This document shows positions 5,307 through 12,376 of a stretch of 12,376 nt of DNA, piece after piece. The first letter of the stretch is position 1, and every line of letters begins with the position of its first letter. Below the pieces are notes generated by a model. It was not told the origin of the DNA and made no database searches. It saw only the letters and a list, made by a program, of their open reading frames with translations. The translations under genes and the position numbers were made by a program. The stretch covers positions 1-12,376 of the forward strand of contig URYB01000048.1 of assembly GCA_900552085.1 (NCBI GenBank). The letters are read 5' to 3'. The stretch comes from an uncultured Lachnobacterium sp. GTDB lineage: Bacteria; Bacillota; Clostridia; Lachnospirales; Lachnospiraceae.

Positions 5307-6275
5307 ATGGACCGAACAAGAAGATTAAGAAACAATGCAGTATTGCGGGATATGGTAAGAGAAAATCATGTGCGTGTGGATGAATTGATTTACCCGCTGT
5401 TTGTGATGGAGGGAGAAAATATTGTGGAGCCGGTAGATTCCATGCCGGGAATCTGCCAGTATTCGTTAGACCGTATGCATGAGGAACTGGACCGTGTCAA
5501 AGAAGCAGGCATTCCGGCAATTCTTATTTTTGGTATTCCGGCACATAAGGATGAAGTGGGAAGTGGTGCTTATGATGAGCATGGAATTGTGCAGGAAGCC
5601 ATCCGCCAGATCAAAAAGGATTATCCGGATCTTGTCGTGATTGCAGATGTATGCCTTTGTGAATATACTTCCCATGGACATTGTGGTCTGGTAAAGGACG
5701 GCGAGATTTTAAATGATGAGACATTGCCATTGCTTGCCGCATCCGCAGTCAGCTACGCGAAAGCCGGAGCAGATATTGTTGCACCGAGTGATATGATGGA
5801 CAAGCGTGTGGGAGCCATCCGTCAGGCATTGGATGAAGCTGGATTTACTTACACACCGATCATGGCATATTCTGCAAAATTTGCGTCCGGTTATTACGGA
5901 CCGTTTCGCGATGCCGCACATTCTGCACCGGGCTTTGGAGACCGCAAGACCTATCAGATGGACCCTGCAAATGGAAAAGAAGCGATGCGCGAAGTGGCAG
6001 AAGATATCGCAGAGGGCGCAGATTTAATCATTGCAAAACCGGCGATGGCATATATGGATATTATCAAAGATATCAGCACGAATTTTAATATTCCGATTGT
6101 TGCATATAATGTGAGTGGAGAGTATGCGATGGTGAAAGCAGCAGCTGCAAATGGCTGGATTGATGAAAAGAAAATTGTCATGGAGAACATGACAGGAATG
6201 AAGCGTGCAGGAGCGAAGATGATCATTACGTATCATGCATTGGATGTGGCACGCTGGATACGGGAGGAAGAATAA
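5307..6275 (+). CDS. hemB: Porphobilinogen synthase (delta-aminolevulinic acid dehydratase)
   Basis: HemB condenses two molecules of 5-aminolevulinate into porphobilinogen. The start at 5307 gives 322 residues and the usual N-terminus MDRTRRLRNN; AGAGG lies eight bases upstream. An ATG at 5271 would extend the protein into the upstream gene without homology. The cysteine triad C116, C118 and C126 in VCLCEYTSHGHC marks the zinc-binding active-site type rather than the magnesium/aspartate type. K191 (YSAKF) and K244 (AKPAMAYMD) are the two Schiff-base lysines. The C-terminal ENMTGMKRAGA segment is also typical. The preceding gene ends at 5305, and hemL starts three bases after the hemB stop, so translational coupling across this part of the operon is likely. 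Confidence 0.98.
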   Translation: MDRTRRLRNNAVLRDMVRENHVRVDELIYPLFVMEGENIVEPVDSMPGICQYSLDRMHEELDRVKEAGIPAILIFGIPAHKDEVGSGAYDEHGIVQEAIRQIKKDYPDLVVIADVCLCEYTSHGHCGLVKDGEILNDETLPLLAASAVSYAKAGADIVAPSDMMDKRVGAIRQALDEAGFTYTPIMAYSAKFASGYYGPFRDAAHSAPGFGDRKTYQMDPANGKEAMREVAEDIAEGADLIIAKPAMAYMDIIKDISTNFNIPIVAYNVSGEYAMVKAAAANGWIDEKKIVMENMTGMKRAGAKMIITYHALDVARWIREEE

Positions 6276-6277
6276 AG

Positions 6278-7549
6278 ATGGCAGCAGAAGAAAAATCAAA
6301 GGCATTTTATGAGCGTGCAGTCAAGCGGCTCCCGGGAGGGGTCAACAGCCCGGTACGTGCATATCAGGCTGTGGGACGAACCCCACGTTTTATCCAGAGT
6401 GCAAAGGGCGCGCATATCACAGATGTTGACGGAAATGAAATGATTGATTATGTATGTTCCTGGGGACCGGGAATCCTTGGACATGCAAATCCGAAAGTCG
6501 TAGAAAAGGTAAAGGCGGCATGTGACGAGGGTCTGACCTTTGGTGCTCCGACCGAGCGTGAAGTTGAGATGGCAGAGTTACTTGCAGAACTGGTTCCGTC
6601 CATGGAAGTCAGCCGTCTGGTAAGTTCCGGAACCGAGGCAACGATGAGTGCAATCCGTGTTGCCAGAGGATTTACCCGAAGAGATAAGATCATCAAATTC
6701 CGCGGATGTTATCATGGACATTCCGATGGACTTCTGGTAAAGGCTGGATCAGCGGCATTAACGACGTCCGTTCCGGACAGTGTAGGCGTGCCGGCGGATT
6801 ATACGAAGAATACACTGGTGGCAGAATACAATAACAAGGAAAGCGTCAAGGCGCTGTTTGAAGCAAATCCGAAGGAGATTGCCGCAATCATCGTGGAGCC
6901 GGTTGCTGCAAATATGGGCGTGGTTCCACCGAAGGATGATTTCCTTGCCTTTTTGCGGGAGATTACAACACAGTATGGAGCTTTGCTCATCTTTGATGAG
7001 GTTATTACCGGATTTCGTCTTGCTTTGGGCGGCGCGCAGGAATATTTTGGAATTAAACCGGATCTGTCTACGTTCGGAAAAATCATCGGAGGCGGTATGC
7101 CGGTAGGCGCATATGGCGGACGTGAAGATATCATGCGTATGGTTTCACCGGATGGACCGGTATATCAGGCAGGAACACTTTCCGGTAATCCGATTGCGAC
7201 AGCGGCAGGACTTAGCACGCTTCGCATTTTAAAAGAAGATACCTCGATTTATGAACGACTGGAAAAGAAGACGGCAAAGATTGCGGATGCTGTGCGCAAA
7301 GCAGCAGGAAACAAGGTTTGTGTCAACCAGATTGGTTCACTGATGAGCATTTTCTTTACCGGCGAAGAGGTTGTGGATTTTGATTCCGCAATGACCGCAG
7401 ATGTGAAAGCATATGCCGCATATTTCGGACATATGCTGGACCATGGAATTTATGTGGCACCTTCACAGTTTGAGGCCATGTTTGTTTCCGACGCACATAC
7501 AGAAGAAGACATTACAAAGACAATCGCTGTGATGCAGCAGTGGTTTTAA
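6278..7549 (+). CDS. hemL: Glutamate-1-semialdehyde 2,1-aminomutase
   Basis: HemL moves the amino group of glutamate-1-semialdehyde to give 5-aminolevulinate, using pyridoxal phosphate. The protein has 423 residues, the normal size. It shows the class III aminotransferase pattern: N-terminal LPGGVNSPVRA (18–28), SSGTEA (116–121) for the cofactor phosphate, HGHSDG (146–151), FDEVITGFR (239–247) with D240 near the pyridine nitrogen, and STFGKIIGGGMPVGA with K268 as the cofactor lysine. The GTLSGNP segment late in the protein is also family-specific. The GGGAGGAAG ribosome binding site overlaps the end of hemB. It works directly after HemA, whose gene follows 36 bases later, consistent with channelling of the unstable semialdehyde known from characterised HemA–HemL pairs. 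Confidence 0.98.
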   Translation: MAAEEKSKAFYERAVKRLPGGVNSPVRAYQAVGRTPRFIQSAKGAHITDVDGNEMIDYVCSWGPGILGHANPKVVEKVKAACDEGLTFGAPTEREVEMAELLAELVPSMEVSRLVSSGTEATMSAIRVARGFTRRDKIIKFRGCYHGHSDGLLVKAGSAALTTSVPDSVGVPADYTKNTLVAEYNNKESVKALFEANPKEIAAIIVEPVAANMGVVPPKDDFLAFLREITTQYGALLIFDEVITGFRLALGGAQEYFGIKPDLSTFGKIIGGGMPVGAYGGREDIMRMVSPDGPVYQAGTLSGNPIATAAGLSTLRILKEDTSIYERLEKKTAKIADAVRKAAGNKVCVNQIGSLMSIFFTGEEVVDFDSAMTADVKAYAAYFGHMLDHGIYVAPSQFEAMFVSDAHTEEDITKTIAVMQQWF

Positions 7550-7585
7550 CGCGGCTGTTATCACAGATAAAATGCAAAAGAGATA

Positions 7586-8815
7586 ATGATGGAATTTGGA
7601 TATATTGGAATTAACTACAAAAATGCGGATCAGGATATCCGGGATGGCGTTTCTTTTACCGATAATGGAAAAATCGATTTTATGGAAAAAGCGGCGGATG
7701 CTGGAATCAGCCAGTGCATGGTGCTTTCTACCTGCAACCGCAGCGAAGTGTACTATCTGGTGCAGGATACTGAGGAACATGAAACGATGGAACGCCTGTA
7801 TCGGGACAATTTTCCGGGAATCTGTCTGGACGAGTATCTGGATTTTCGCAGCGGAAAAGAGGCGATTGCCTATCTGTTTCGTGTGACCGCGGGACTTGAG
7901 TCCATGGTGCTTGGAGAAGACCAGATTTTAGGGCAGGTAAAAGAAGCCTGTGAACTTTCCCAGACGCTCGGGTATACCGGAAAAGAACTGAATAAGATCG
8001 TTAGAGATGCCGTGACATGCGCAAAGAAAATGAAAACGCAGCTGCATATCAGTGAGACACCGCTTTCGGTCAGCTATGTTGGCATTCAGCAGCTGAATGC
8101 GCATTTTGGCATCCAGGGAAAACACGCGCTTTTGATTGGCAGCGGCAAGACAGCAGTACTGGCTTTGCGTTATCTGTATGAGTACAAGGCAGAGTGTGTA
8201 ACTGTCTGCAGCAGGACTTTTTCCCATGCAAAAGAACTTCTGGGAGAGTTCCCGGAATTAAATATTGTGCCATACGAAAAAAGATATGAGGCGATGAAAG
8301 ACTGTGACATTGTAGTATCTGCCACCGCTTCTCCGCATATTGTCGTGCGCAGGGAGTGTGTAAAACTCACGCATCCGATGGCATTTCTGGATCTGGCATC
8401 GCCGCGTGATATCGATATGCAGCTGAAGGATGTGGCACTGCTTTTGAATCTGGACAGTCTGAATGTTATCGTAGCAAAAAACCAGGCAACGAGAGAACGG
8501 CTTGTGCAGCAGGGACAGGGCATGATCGAGGAGGCTTTACAGGAGACGATCGACTGGCTGGGCAGTACCGGTGTGGATGCGACGATAGAATCGTTGCAGC
8601 AGAGGTGTGCCGAGATCGTGGAGGACAGTTATTCTTATCTGAACCGCAAACTTGATCTGACAACAAGAGAGCAGAAGATCCTGAAAAAAATCCTGAAGGC
8701 TTCCATGCATCGGCTGTTGCGTGAACCGATACTTGAGATGAAACAGTTGGAATCCAAAGAGCAGCAGGAAGAATATCAAAAAGTCGTGCGGCAATTATTT
8801 CAACTGGAAGAGTAG
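7586..8815 (+). CDS. hemA: Glutamyl-tRNA reductase
   Basis: HemA reduces glutamyl-tRNA(Glu) with NADPH to glutamate-1-semialdehyde, the entry step of the C5 pathway. The protein has 409 residues, near the usual 410–450. The catalytic cysteine is C50 in LSTCNRSEVY. The block GLESMVLGEDQILGQVK (103–119) is the family signature, and GSGKTA (185–190) opens the NADPH domain, with alanine in place of the third glycine of GxGxxG. The C-terminal region from about 320 is the helical dimerisation domain. Two adjacent ATGs (7586, 7589) could serve; the upstream AAAAGAGA is a weak ribosome binding site, unlike the strong sites of hemL and hemB, so HemA may be made at a lower level. The N-terminal segment GYIGINYKNADQDIRD is more divergent than in Proteobacteria but alignable. 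Confidence 0.96.
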   Translation: MMEFGYIGINYKNADQDIRDGVSFTDNGKIDFMEKAADAGISQCMVLSTCNRSEVYYLVQDTEEHETMERLYRDNFPGICLDEYLDFRSGKEAIAYLFRVTAGLESMVLGEDQILGQVKEACELSQTLGYTGKELNKIVRDAVTCAKKMKTQLHISETPLSVSYVGIQQLNAHFGIQGKHALLIGSGKTAVLALRYLYEYKAECVTVCSRTFSHAKELLGEFPELNIVPYEKRYEAMKDCDIVVSATASPHIVVRRECVKLTHPMAFLDLASPRDIDMQLKDVALLLNLDSLNVIVAKNQATRERLVQQGQGMIEEALQETIDWLGSTGVDATIESLQQRCAEIVEDSYSYLNRKLDLTTREQKILKKILKASMHRLLREPILEMKQLESKEQQEEYQKVVRQLFQLEE

Positions 8816-8826
8816 TTATGGATAGT

Positions 8827-8866
8827 GTCAGCCCATTTGCTGAAAGCAAATTTTGCATGGGCTGAT
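8827..8866 (+). other. Nested hairpin between hemA and hemC
   Basis: TCAGCCCAT (8828–8836) pairs with ATGGGCTGA (8857–8865), a perfect 9-bp stem. Inside it TTTGC (8836–8840) can pair with GCAAA (8846–8850), sharing one base with the outer stem. There is no T-run after the stem, so it is not a classic terminator. It could stabilise upstream mRNA, be a processing site, or lower readthrough into hemC. Confidence 0.55.
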
Positions 8867-8889
8867 GTTCAAGGCAGAGAGGAAAAAGC

Positions 8890-9798
8890 ATGCATTATAA
8901 GATTGGAACACGGGGTTCAAAGCTTGCATTTGTGCAGGCAGAATTTGTAAGAGACTGTCTGCAGGAGCATTATCCGCAGGATTGTTTTGAACTGAAAATT
9001 ATAAAGACGAAAGGTGATAAGATTCAGAACAAAGCATTGTCTGCAATCGGAGACAAGGGCCTTTTTGTAAAAGAAATTGAACAGGAACTTCTGTCGGGAG
9101 AAATCCATTTGGCGGTGCACAGCATGAAGGATATGCCGGGAGAACTTCCGGACGGACTTTGTTTTGCAAAGGCATGGAAGCGGGAAGATCCACGGGATGT
9201 CCTTGTGCTGCGGGAAGCAAAATCGCTTCAGGAGCTGCCAAAGCATGCAGTCATTGGAACCGGAAGCAAACGCAGAGCCTATCAGTTACAGGCAATACGA
9301 CCGGATATTGAGATTGTAGATATCCGTGGAAACGTGGATACGCGTCTGGCAAAGATGGAAACACAAAAGCTTGACGGAATCGTTCTTGCAGCGGCCGGAT
9401 TAAAAAGACTGCACAGAGAGGATGTTATTACAGAATATCTGGATCCAAATGAGATGATTCCGGCAACTACGCAGGGAACACTTGCCATCGAATTGCCGGT
9501 GGATGCGACAGAACTTTTGGAGAAAATCAATGCATTATCCGATGAAAAGACCGAACGCATAACGCGTACCGAGCGCCTTTTTCTGGAACAGATTGGAGGG
9601 GACTGCCATATGCCGATCGGCGGTTACGCAACGGAAACGGCGGATGGACGTATCCGCCTTGTTGCAATCTTTGGAAATGAGGATGGCAGCAGACTGATCC
9701 GCTGCCAGAAAATCGGAAATGATCCGGACGATGTTGTACAGATCGTTGTGGATGAGATGAAAAGACAGCTTTACGAGAATGGTATATTTATGATATAA
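8890..9798 (+). CDS. hemC: Hydroxymethylbilane synthase (porphobilinogen deaminase)
   Basis: HemC polymerises four porphobilinogen units into the linear tetrapyrrole hydroxymethylbilane. The protein has 302 residues, as expected. It begins with KIGTRGSKLAFVQA (4–17). HSMKDMP (77–83) carries the catalytic aspartate D81, GTGSKRRA (123–130) and IRGNVDTR (145–152) contain the arginines that hold the acidic substrate, and C239 in GGDCHMPIGG anchors the dipyrromethane cofactor. AGAGGAAAAAGC precedes the ATG. Its usual downstream partner hemD, which closes the ring, is absent: the next gene is an unrelated symporter with its own promoter. The last codons of hemC overlap that promoter. Confidence 0.98.
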   Translation: MHYKIGTRGSKLAFVQAEFVRDCLQEHYPQDCFELKIIKTKGDKIQNKALSAIGDKGLFVKEIEQELLSGEIHLAVHSMKDMPGELPDGLCFAKAWKREDPRDVLVLREAKSLQELPKHAVIGTGSKRRAYQLQAIRPDIEIVDIRGNVDTRLAKMETQKLDGIVLAAAGLKRLHREDVITEYLDPNEMIPATTQGTLAIELPVDATELLEKINALSDEKTERITRTERLFLEQIGGDCHMPIGGYATETADGRIRLVAIFGNEDGSRLIRCQKIGNDPDDVVQIVVDEMKRQLYENGIFMI

Positions 9799-9799
9799 T
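9791..9799 (+). promoter_or_regulatory. Extended -10 promoter for putP inside hemC end
   Basis: TGATATAAT is a perfect extended -10 element (TGnTATAAT) placed over the hemC stop codon. The -35 region at 9771–9776 (TTACGA) is weak at 17-base spacing, which extended -10 promoters tolerate. Transcription would start near 9806, about 50 bases before putP. This argues that putP can be transcribed separately from the hem operon. Confidence 0.6.
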
Positions 9800-9856
9800 T
9801 TCGGTAAATTTTGCAAGCGTAAGGCGGCAAAACATACAATATGGAGGAATGAAATT

Positions 9857-11401
9857 ATGTTAGACAGCGCAGGAATATGTATTCTGGGTACAATTATCGC
9901 GTATCTGCTCATTGTACTCATTATCGGATTTCACTATGCACGAAAGAATGAATCAGCATCGGACTTTTATCTGGGAGGACGTAAGCTTGGACCTCTGGTT
10001 ACTGCAATGAGTGCAGAAGCATCGGATATGTCAAGTTATCTGCTGATGGGATTGCCGGGACTGGCTTATTTATCCGGACTGGCAGATGTAGGCTGGACCG
10101 CGATCGGTCTTGCAGCCGGAACGTATCTGAACTGGCTTTTGACAGCAAAGCGCCTCAGAAGATACACACATGTAACAAAGTCATTTACAATACCACAGTT
10201 TTTCTCAAACCGTTATCACGATAAGAAAAACATTTTATCTGTGATTGCAGCGGTACTGATCATTATCTTCTTCGTACCTTACACTGCATCCGGATTTGCG
10301 GCATGTGGAAAATTATTCCACTCACTGTTTGGAATTAACTATATGACACCGATGATCATCTCCGCAATCGTCATCGTTGCTTATACAACAGCAGGAGGAT
10401 TCCTCGCAGCATCTACGACAGACTTTGTACAGGGAATTATCATGACAATCGCAATTGTGTTTGTTCTTGTATTCTCAACGATTTCTGCAGGAGGCGTCGG
10501 AGCCGTGATCGACAATGTACGAAATCTTCCGGGATACCTTTCCTTTACACATACCTATGTAGAGGCAAGCCAGAGTGCAGAACCTTATGGAGCATTAAAA
10601 ATCGTATCCACGCTGGCATCGGGACTCGGATATTTTGGTATGCCACATATCCTTCTTAGATTCATGGCCATTGAGGATGAGAAGAAATTAAAAATTTCCC
10701 GTCGAGTTGCATCCATCTGGGTTGTTATTGCCATGGGTGTTGCAATTCTGATCGGTGTAGTCGGAAGACAGATGAGCGCAACCGGACTGATTGCTTCACT
10801 TTCCGGTTCTGAGACAGAGACAATTATCGTAAAAGTAGCACATTTACTTTCTACATACGGTGTATTCCCGGCAATTATGGCTGGTCTGATCCTCGCAGGA
10901 ATTCTTGCAAGTACCATGTCAACTTCTGACTCACAGTTGCTTGCAGCATCCTCAAGTGTATCGCAGAATATTTTGCAGGAGGCATTTCATCTGAACCTCT
11001 CTAAGAGAGCAAGCATGATTGCTGCACGTCTTACGGTAGTCGTTGTTGCAATCCTTGGAATTATCATTGCAAGAGACCCGAACAGTTCCGTATTCGGAAT
11101 CGTATCGTTTGCATGGGCAGGATTTGGTGCCGCATTCGGACCGGTTATGATGTGTTCTCTTTTCTGGAAACGTACAACACTTCCGGGAGCAATCGCAGGA
11201 ATGGTATCCGGCGGTGCGTTCGTATTTATCTGGAAATACCTCATTGCACCAATGGGTGGTGTATTTGCAATCTATGAACTTTTACCGGCATTCATCGTTG
11301 GTATCGTAGTTATCATCGTAGTCAGCCTTCTTACCAAGGCTCCGAGTCAGGAAATCCTTGACGAGTTTGAGCAGGCAAAGGCATCACATGATCTGAATTA
11401 A
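9857..11401 (+). CDS. putP: Sodium/proline symporter
   Basis: PutP is a member of the solute:sodium symporter (SSS) family; it imports L-proline driven by the sodium gradient across the cytoplasmic membrane. The protein has 514 residues with about 13 hydrophobic segments, the family norm. The diagnostic N-terminal block FYLGGRKLGPLVTAMSAEAS (37–56) is followed directly by D57 in SDMSSYLLMGLPG, equivalent to the sodium-binding D55 of E. coli PutP. ILASTMSTSDSQLLAASSS (349–367) matches the TM9 region with the conserved Ser/Thr residues of the sodium site. The start follows GGAGG (9843–9847) by nine bases. No metabolic proline gene is adjacent, so it may serve nutrient uptake or osmoprotection. 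Substrate assignment rests on close similarity to PutP; another solute cannot be excluded. Confidence 0.93.
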   Translation: MLDSAGICILGTIIAYLLIVLIIGFHYARKNESASDFYLGGRKLGPLVTAMSAEASDMSSYLLMGLPGLAYLSGLADVGWTAIGLAAGTYLNWLLTAKRLRRYTHVTKSFTIPQFFSNRYHDKKNILSVIAAVLIIIFFVPYTASGFAACGKLFHSLFGINYMTPMIISAIVIVAYTTAGGFLAASTTDFVQGIIMTIAIVFVLVFSTISAGGVGAVIDNVRNLPGYLSFTHTYVEASQSAEPYGALKIVSTLASGLGYFGMPHILLRFMAIEDEKKLKISRRVASIWVVIAMGVAILIGVVGRQMSATGLIASLSGSETETIIVKVAHLLSTYGVFPAIMAGLILAGILASTMSTSDSQLLAASSSVSQNILQEAFHLNLSKRASMIAARLTVVVVAILGIIIARDPNSSVFGIVSFAWAGFGAAFGPVMMCSLFWKRTTLPGAIAGMVSGGAFVFIWKYLIAPMGGVFAIYELLPAFIVGIVVIIVVSLLTKAPSQEILDEFEQAKASHDLN

Positions 11402-11420
11402 AAAATTATGTAAAATGATA

Positions 11421-11470
11421 GGGCTAATGTATAAATGTAAAGATTTGTATATTAGCCTTATTTTTATATG
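11421..11470 (+). terminator. Intrinsic terminator of putP
   Basis: GGCTAATGTATAAAT (11422–11436) pairs with ATTTGTATATTAGCC (11443–11457), 15 bp with two G·U wobbles and a 6-base loop, followed by TTATTTTTAT. It begins about 20 bases after the putP stop and is a convincing rho-independent terminator. Confidence 0.85.
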
Positions 11471-11477
11471 GTATAAT
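11469..11477 (+). promoter_or_regulatory. Extended -10 element upstream of hsdR
   Basis: TGGTATAAT, a perfect extended -10, sits directly after the putP terminator tail. A start near 11484 would give a leader of about 165 bases before hsdR. No -35 at normal spacing is obvious because that position is inside the terminator stem. Confidence 0.4.
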
Positions 11478-11647
11478 AAGTTGTGCAATTTAAAGAGATA
11501 AAATTTGAAAAAGAATGGCAAATTCGTTTTAGCTTGGAATAGAGAGTAATAGCATATGAAAGCAATATATTTATCAGAATAAATGGATTTTATAAAGTGA
11601 TATATTTGACAGAAATTGGATATATACTAGGAAGGGGAGATAATAGT
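11478..11647 (+). other. AT-rich leader region before hsdR, no gene seen
   Basis: This AT-rich stretch has only tiny open frames, such as an 8-codon one beginning ATGAAAGCA at 11556. There is no strong hairpin. It ends with the AGGGGAGA ribosome binding site (11633–11640) of hsdR. It may be the junction between the housekeeping block on the left and an accessory restriction locus on the right. Confidence 0.4.
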
Positions 11648-12376
11648 ATGGCACATATTTCTGAATACGAAGTTGAAGATATTTTCATAGACCGTTTGGA
11701 AGGTATCGGATACAAATTCATAAAATTAGATAACTATGATGATGTGCTTGCCAATTTCCGTGAACAGCTTGCAAAGTTCAATGCAAAGAAGCTGGCAGAA
11801 AAAGGACATGATGCATCATTTTCAGATGCTGAGTTCAACCGCATTATGATTCATGTAGATAATCATTCTGTGTGTGAATCAGCAAAGATTCTTCGTGATA
11901 AATATGTGTTACAGCTGGATAATGGAGAATCAGTGTATATTGATTTCTTCTCAAGTGATACAGATAGAAATATCTATCAGGTAACACATCAGGTCACGAT
12001 GGACAAGGCACATAAAGACGATGTAGTGTATAAGAATCGTTATGATGTGACAGTCCTCATCAACGGTTTACCACTTGTACAGATTGAATTGAAACGCCCC
12101 GGCGTGGAAATCAACGAAGCAATCAACCAGATTAACAGATACAGAAAGTTTTCTTTCAAAGGTATTTTCAGATATTTGCAGCTGTTTGTAGTCAGCAATT
12201 CTGTACAGACGAAGTATTTCTGTAATGAAAATGAGATGATGGATGGTCAGTACAATCCAATCCTGAAATCTCTTGTGTTCTTCTGGACAGATGAAAAGAA
12301 TACACGTATCAATGACCTGAACACATTCACAGGTGAATTTTTCCGTAAATCCGCTATTACAGAGATGATGGATAAA
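11648..12376 (+). CDS. hsdR: Type I restriction enzyme R subunit, N-terminal part (3'-truncated by window)
   Basis: HsdR is the motor and nuclease subunit of type I restriction-modification complexes; it translocates DNA with a superfamily 2 helicase motor and cuts unmethylated foreign DNA. Only the first 243 codons are inside the window, with no stop, so the helicase motifs are not visible. The visible part is the HSDR_N nuclease domain: D133 in RYDVTVLINGLPLVQIELKR, with E147 and K149 forming the PD-(D/E)xK active site, then Q161-x3-Y165 in NQINRY, the QxxxY motif known from EcoR124I HsdR. The catalytic residues are intact, so nothing suggests decay. The start is chosen by AGGGGAG eight bases upstream and a family-like N-terminus. 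The hsdM and hsdS partners are expected downstream, outside the window, since no methylase or specificity gene lies to the left. Confidence 0.92.
   Translation, partial: MAHISEYEVEDIFIDRLEGIGYKFIKLDNYDDVLANFREQLAKFNAKKLAEKGHDASFSDAEFNRIMIHVDNHSVCESAKILRDKYVLQLDNGESVYIDFFSSDTDRNIYQVTHQVTMDKAHKDDVVYKNRYDVTVLINGLPLVQIELKRPGVEINEAINQINRYRKFSFKGIFRYLQLFVVSNSVQTKYFCNENEMMDGQYNPILKSLVFFWTDEKNTRINDLNTFTGEFFRKSAITEMMDK

Noticed and set aside
11606..11628. TTGACA plus TATACT as an hsdR promoter
   Set aside because: The TTGACA is perfect, but the spacer to TATACT is only 11 bases, far from the usual 16–18.
1..12376. tRNA, rRNA, CRISPR arrays, insertion sequences with transposase
   Set aside because: I looked for cloverleaf-like segments, regularly spaced repeats and transposase motifs on both strands and saw none.

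Overview
The window looks like a chromosomal segment of an anaerobic Clostridia member, most likely Lachnospiraceae. The evidence is moderate-to-low GC, strong AGGAGG-type ribosome binding sites, a DUF5685–DnaJ gene pair, a PyrB/PyrI aspartate transcarbamylase, and an anaerobe-style C5 tetrapyrrole operon. The family-level placement is inferred from protein style and gene order; no database search was possible.

Layout: (1) 1–1490, the 3' part of a DUF5685 gene, overlapping by one base a gene for a J-domain protein with a glycine-rich linker, a TPR-like C-terminal half and a cysteine-rich tail. (2) A strong bidirectional terminator hairpin (about 1537–1586) between this pair and a convergent minus-strand gene for a bacterial PH-domain protein (1629–2060). 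(3) A divergent promoter region, then pyrB (2229–3146) and pyrI (3157–3597), the catalytic and zinc-containing regulatory chains of aspartate carbamoyltransferase. (4) About 510 bp of non-coding DNA that is almost entirely one giant imperfect palindrome (about 3640–4144) with a perfect 41-bp stem at 3749–3789/3972–4012. It runs into the 3' end of a minus-strand gene for a small membrane protein (4111–4545, ABC_trans_CmpB-like). (5) A five-gene tetrapyrrole operon on the plus strand (4664–9798): precorrin-2 dehydrogenase (SirC/Met8 type), hemB, hemL, hemA, hemC. (6) putP, a sodium/proline symporter (9857–11401), with its own apparent promoter inside the end of hemC and a clear intrinsic terminator. 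(7) An AT-rich intergenic stretch, then the start of hsdR, the nuclease/translocase subunit of a type I restriction system, running off the right edge.

How the genes work together: HemA and HemL make 5-aminolevulinate from glutamyl-tRNA, HemB condenses it to porphobilinogen, and HemC builds hydroxymethylbilane. The SirC-like enzyme acts later, oxidising precorrin-2 to sirohydrochlorin. The two steps between, uroporphyrinogen III synthase (HemD) and its methyltransferase (CobA/SUMT), are not encoded here and must lie elsewhere or be absent. The presence of the precorrin-2 enzyme and the lack of late haem genes suggest siroheme or cobalamin as the end product rather than haem.

The most unusual item is the roughly 505-bp foldback palindrome between pyrI and the convergent membrane-protein gene. 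It matches no coding pattern I can see and could be a decayed MITE-like element, an inverted duplication, or a long structured RNA.
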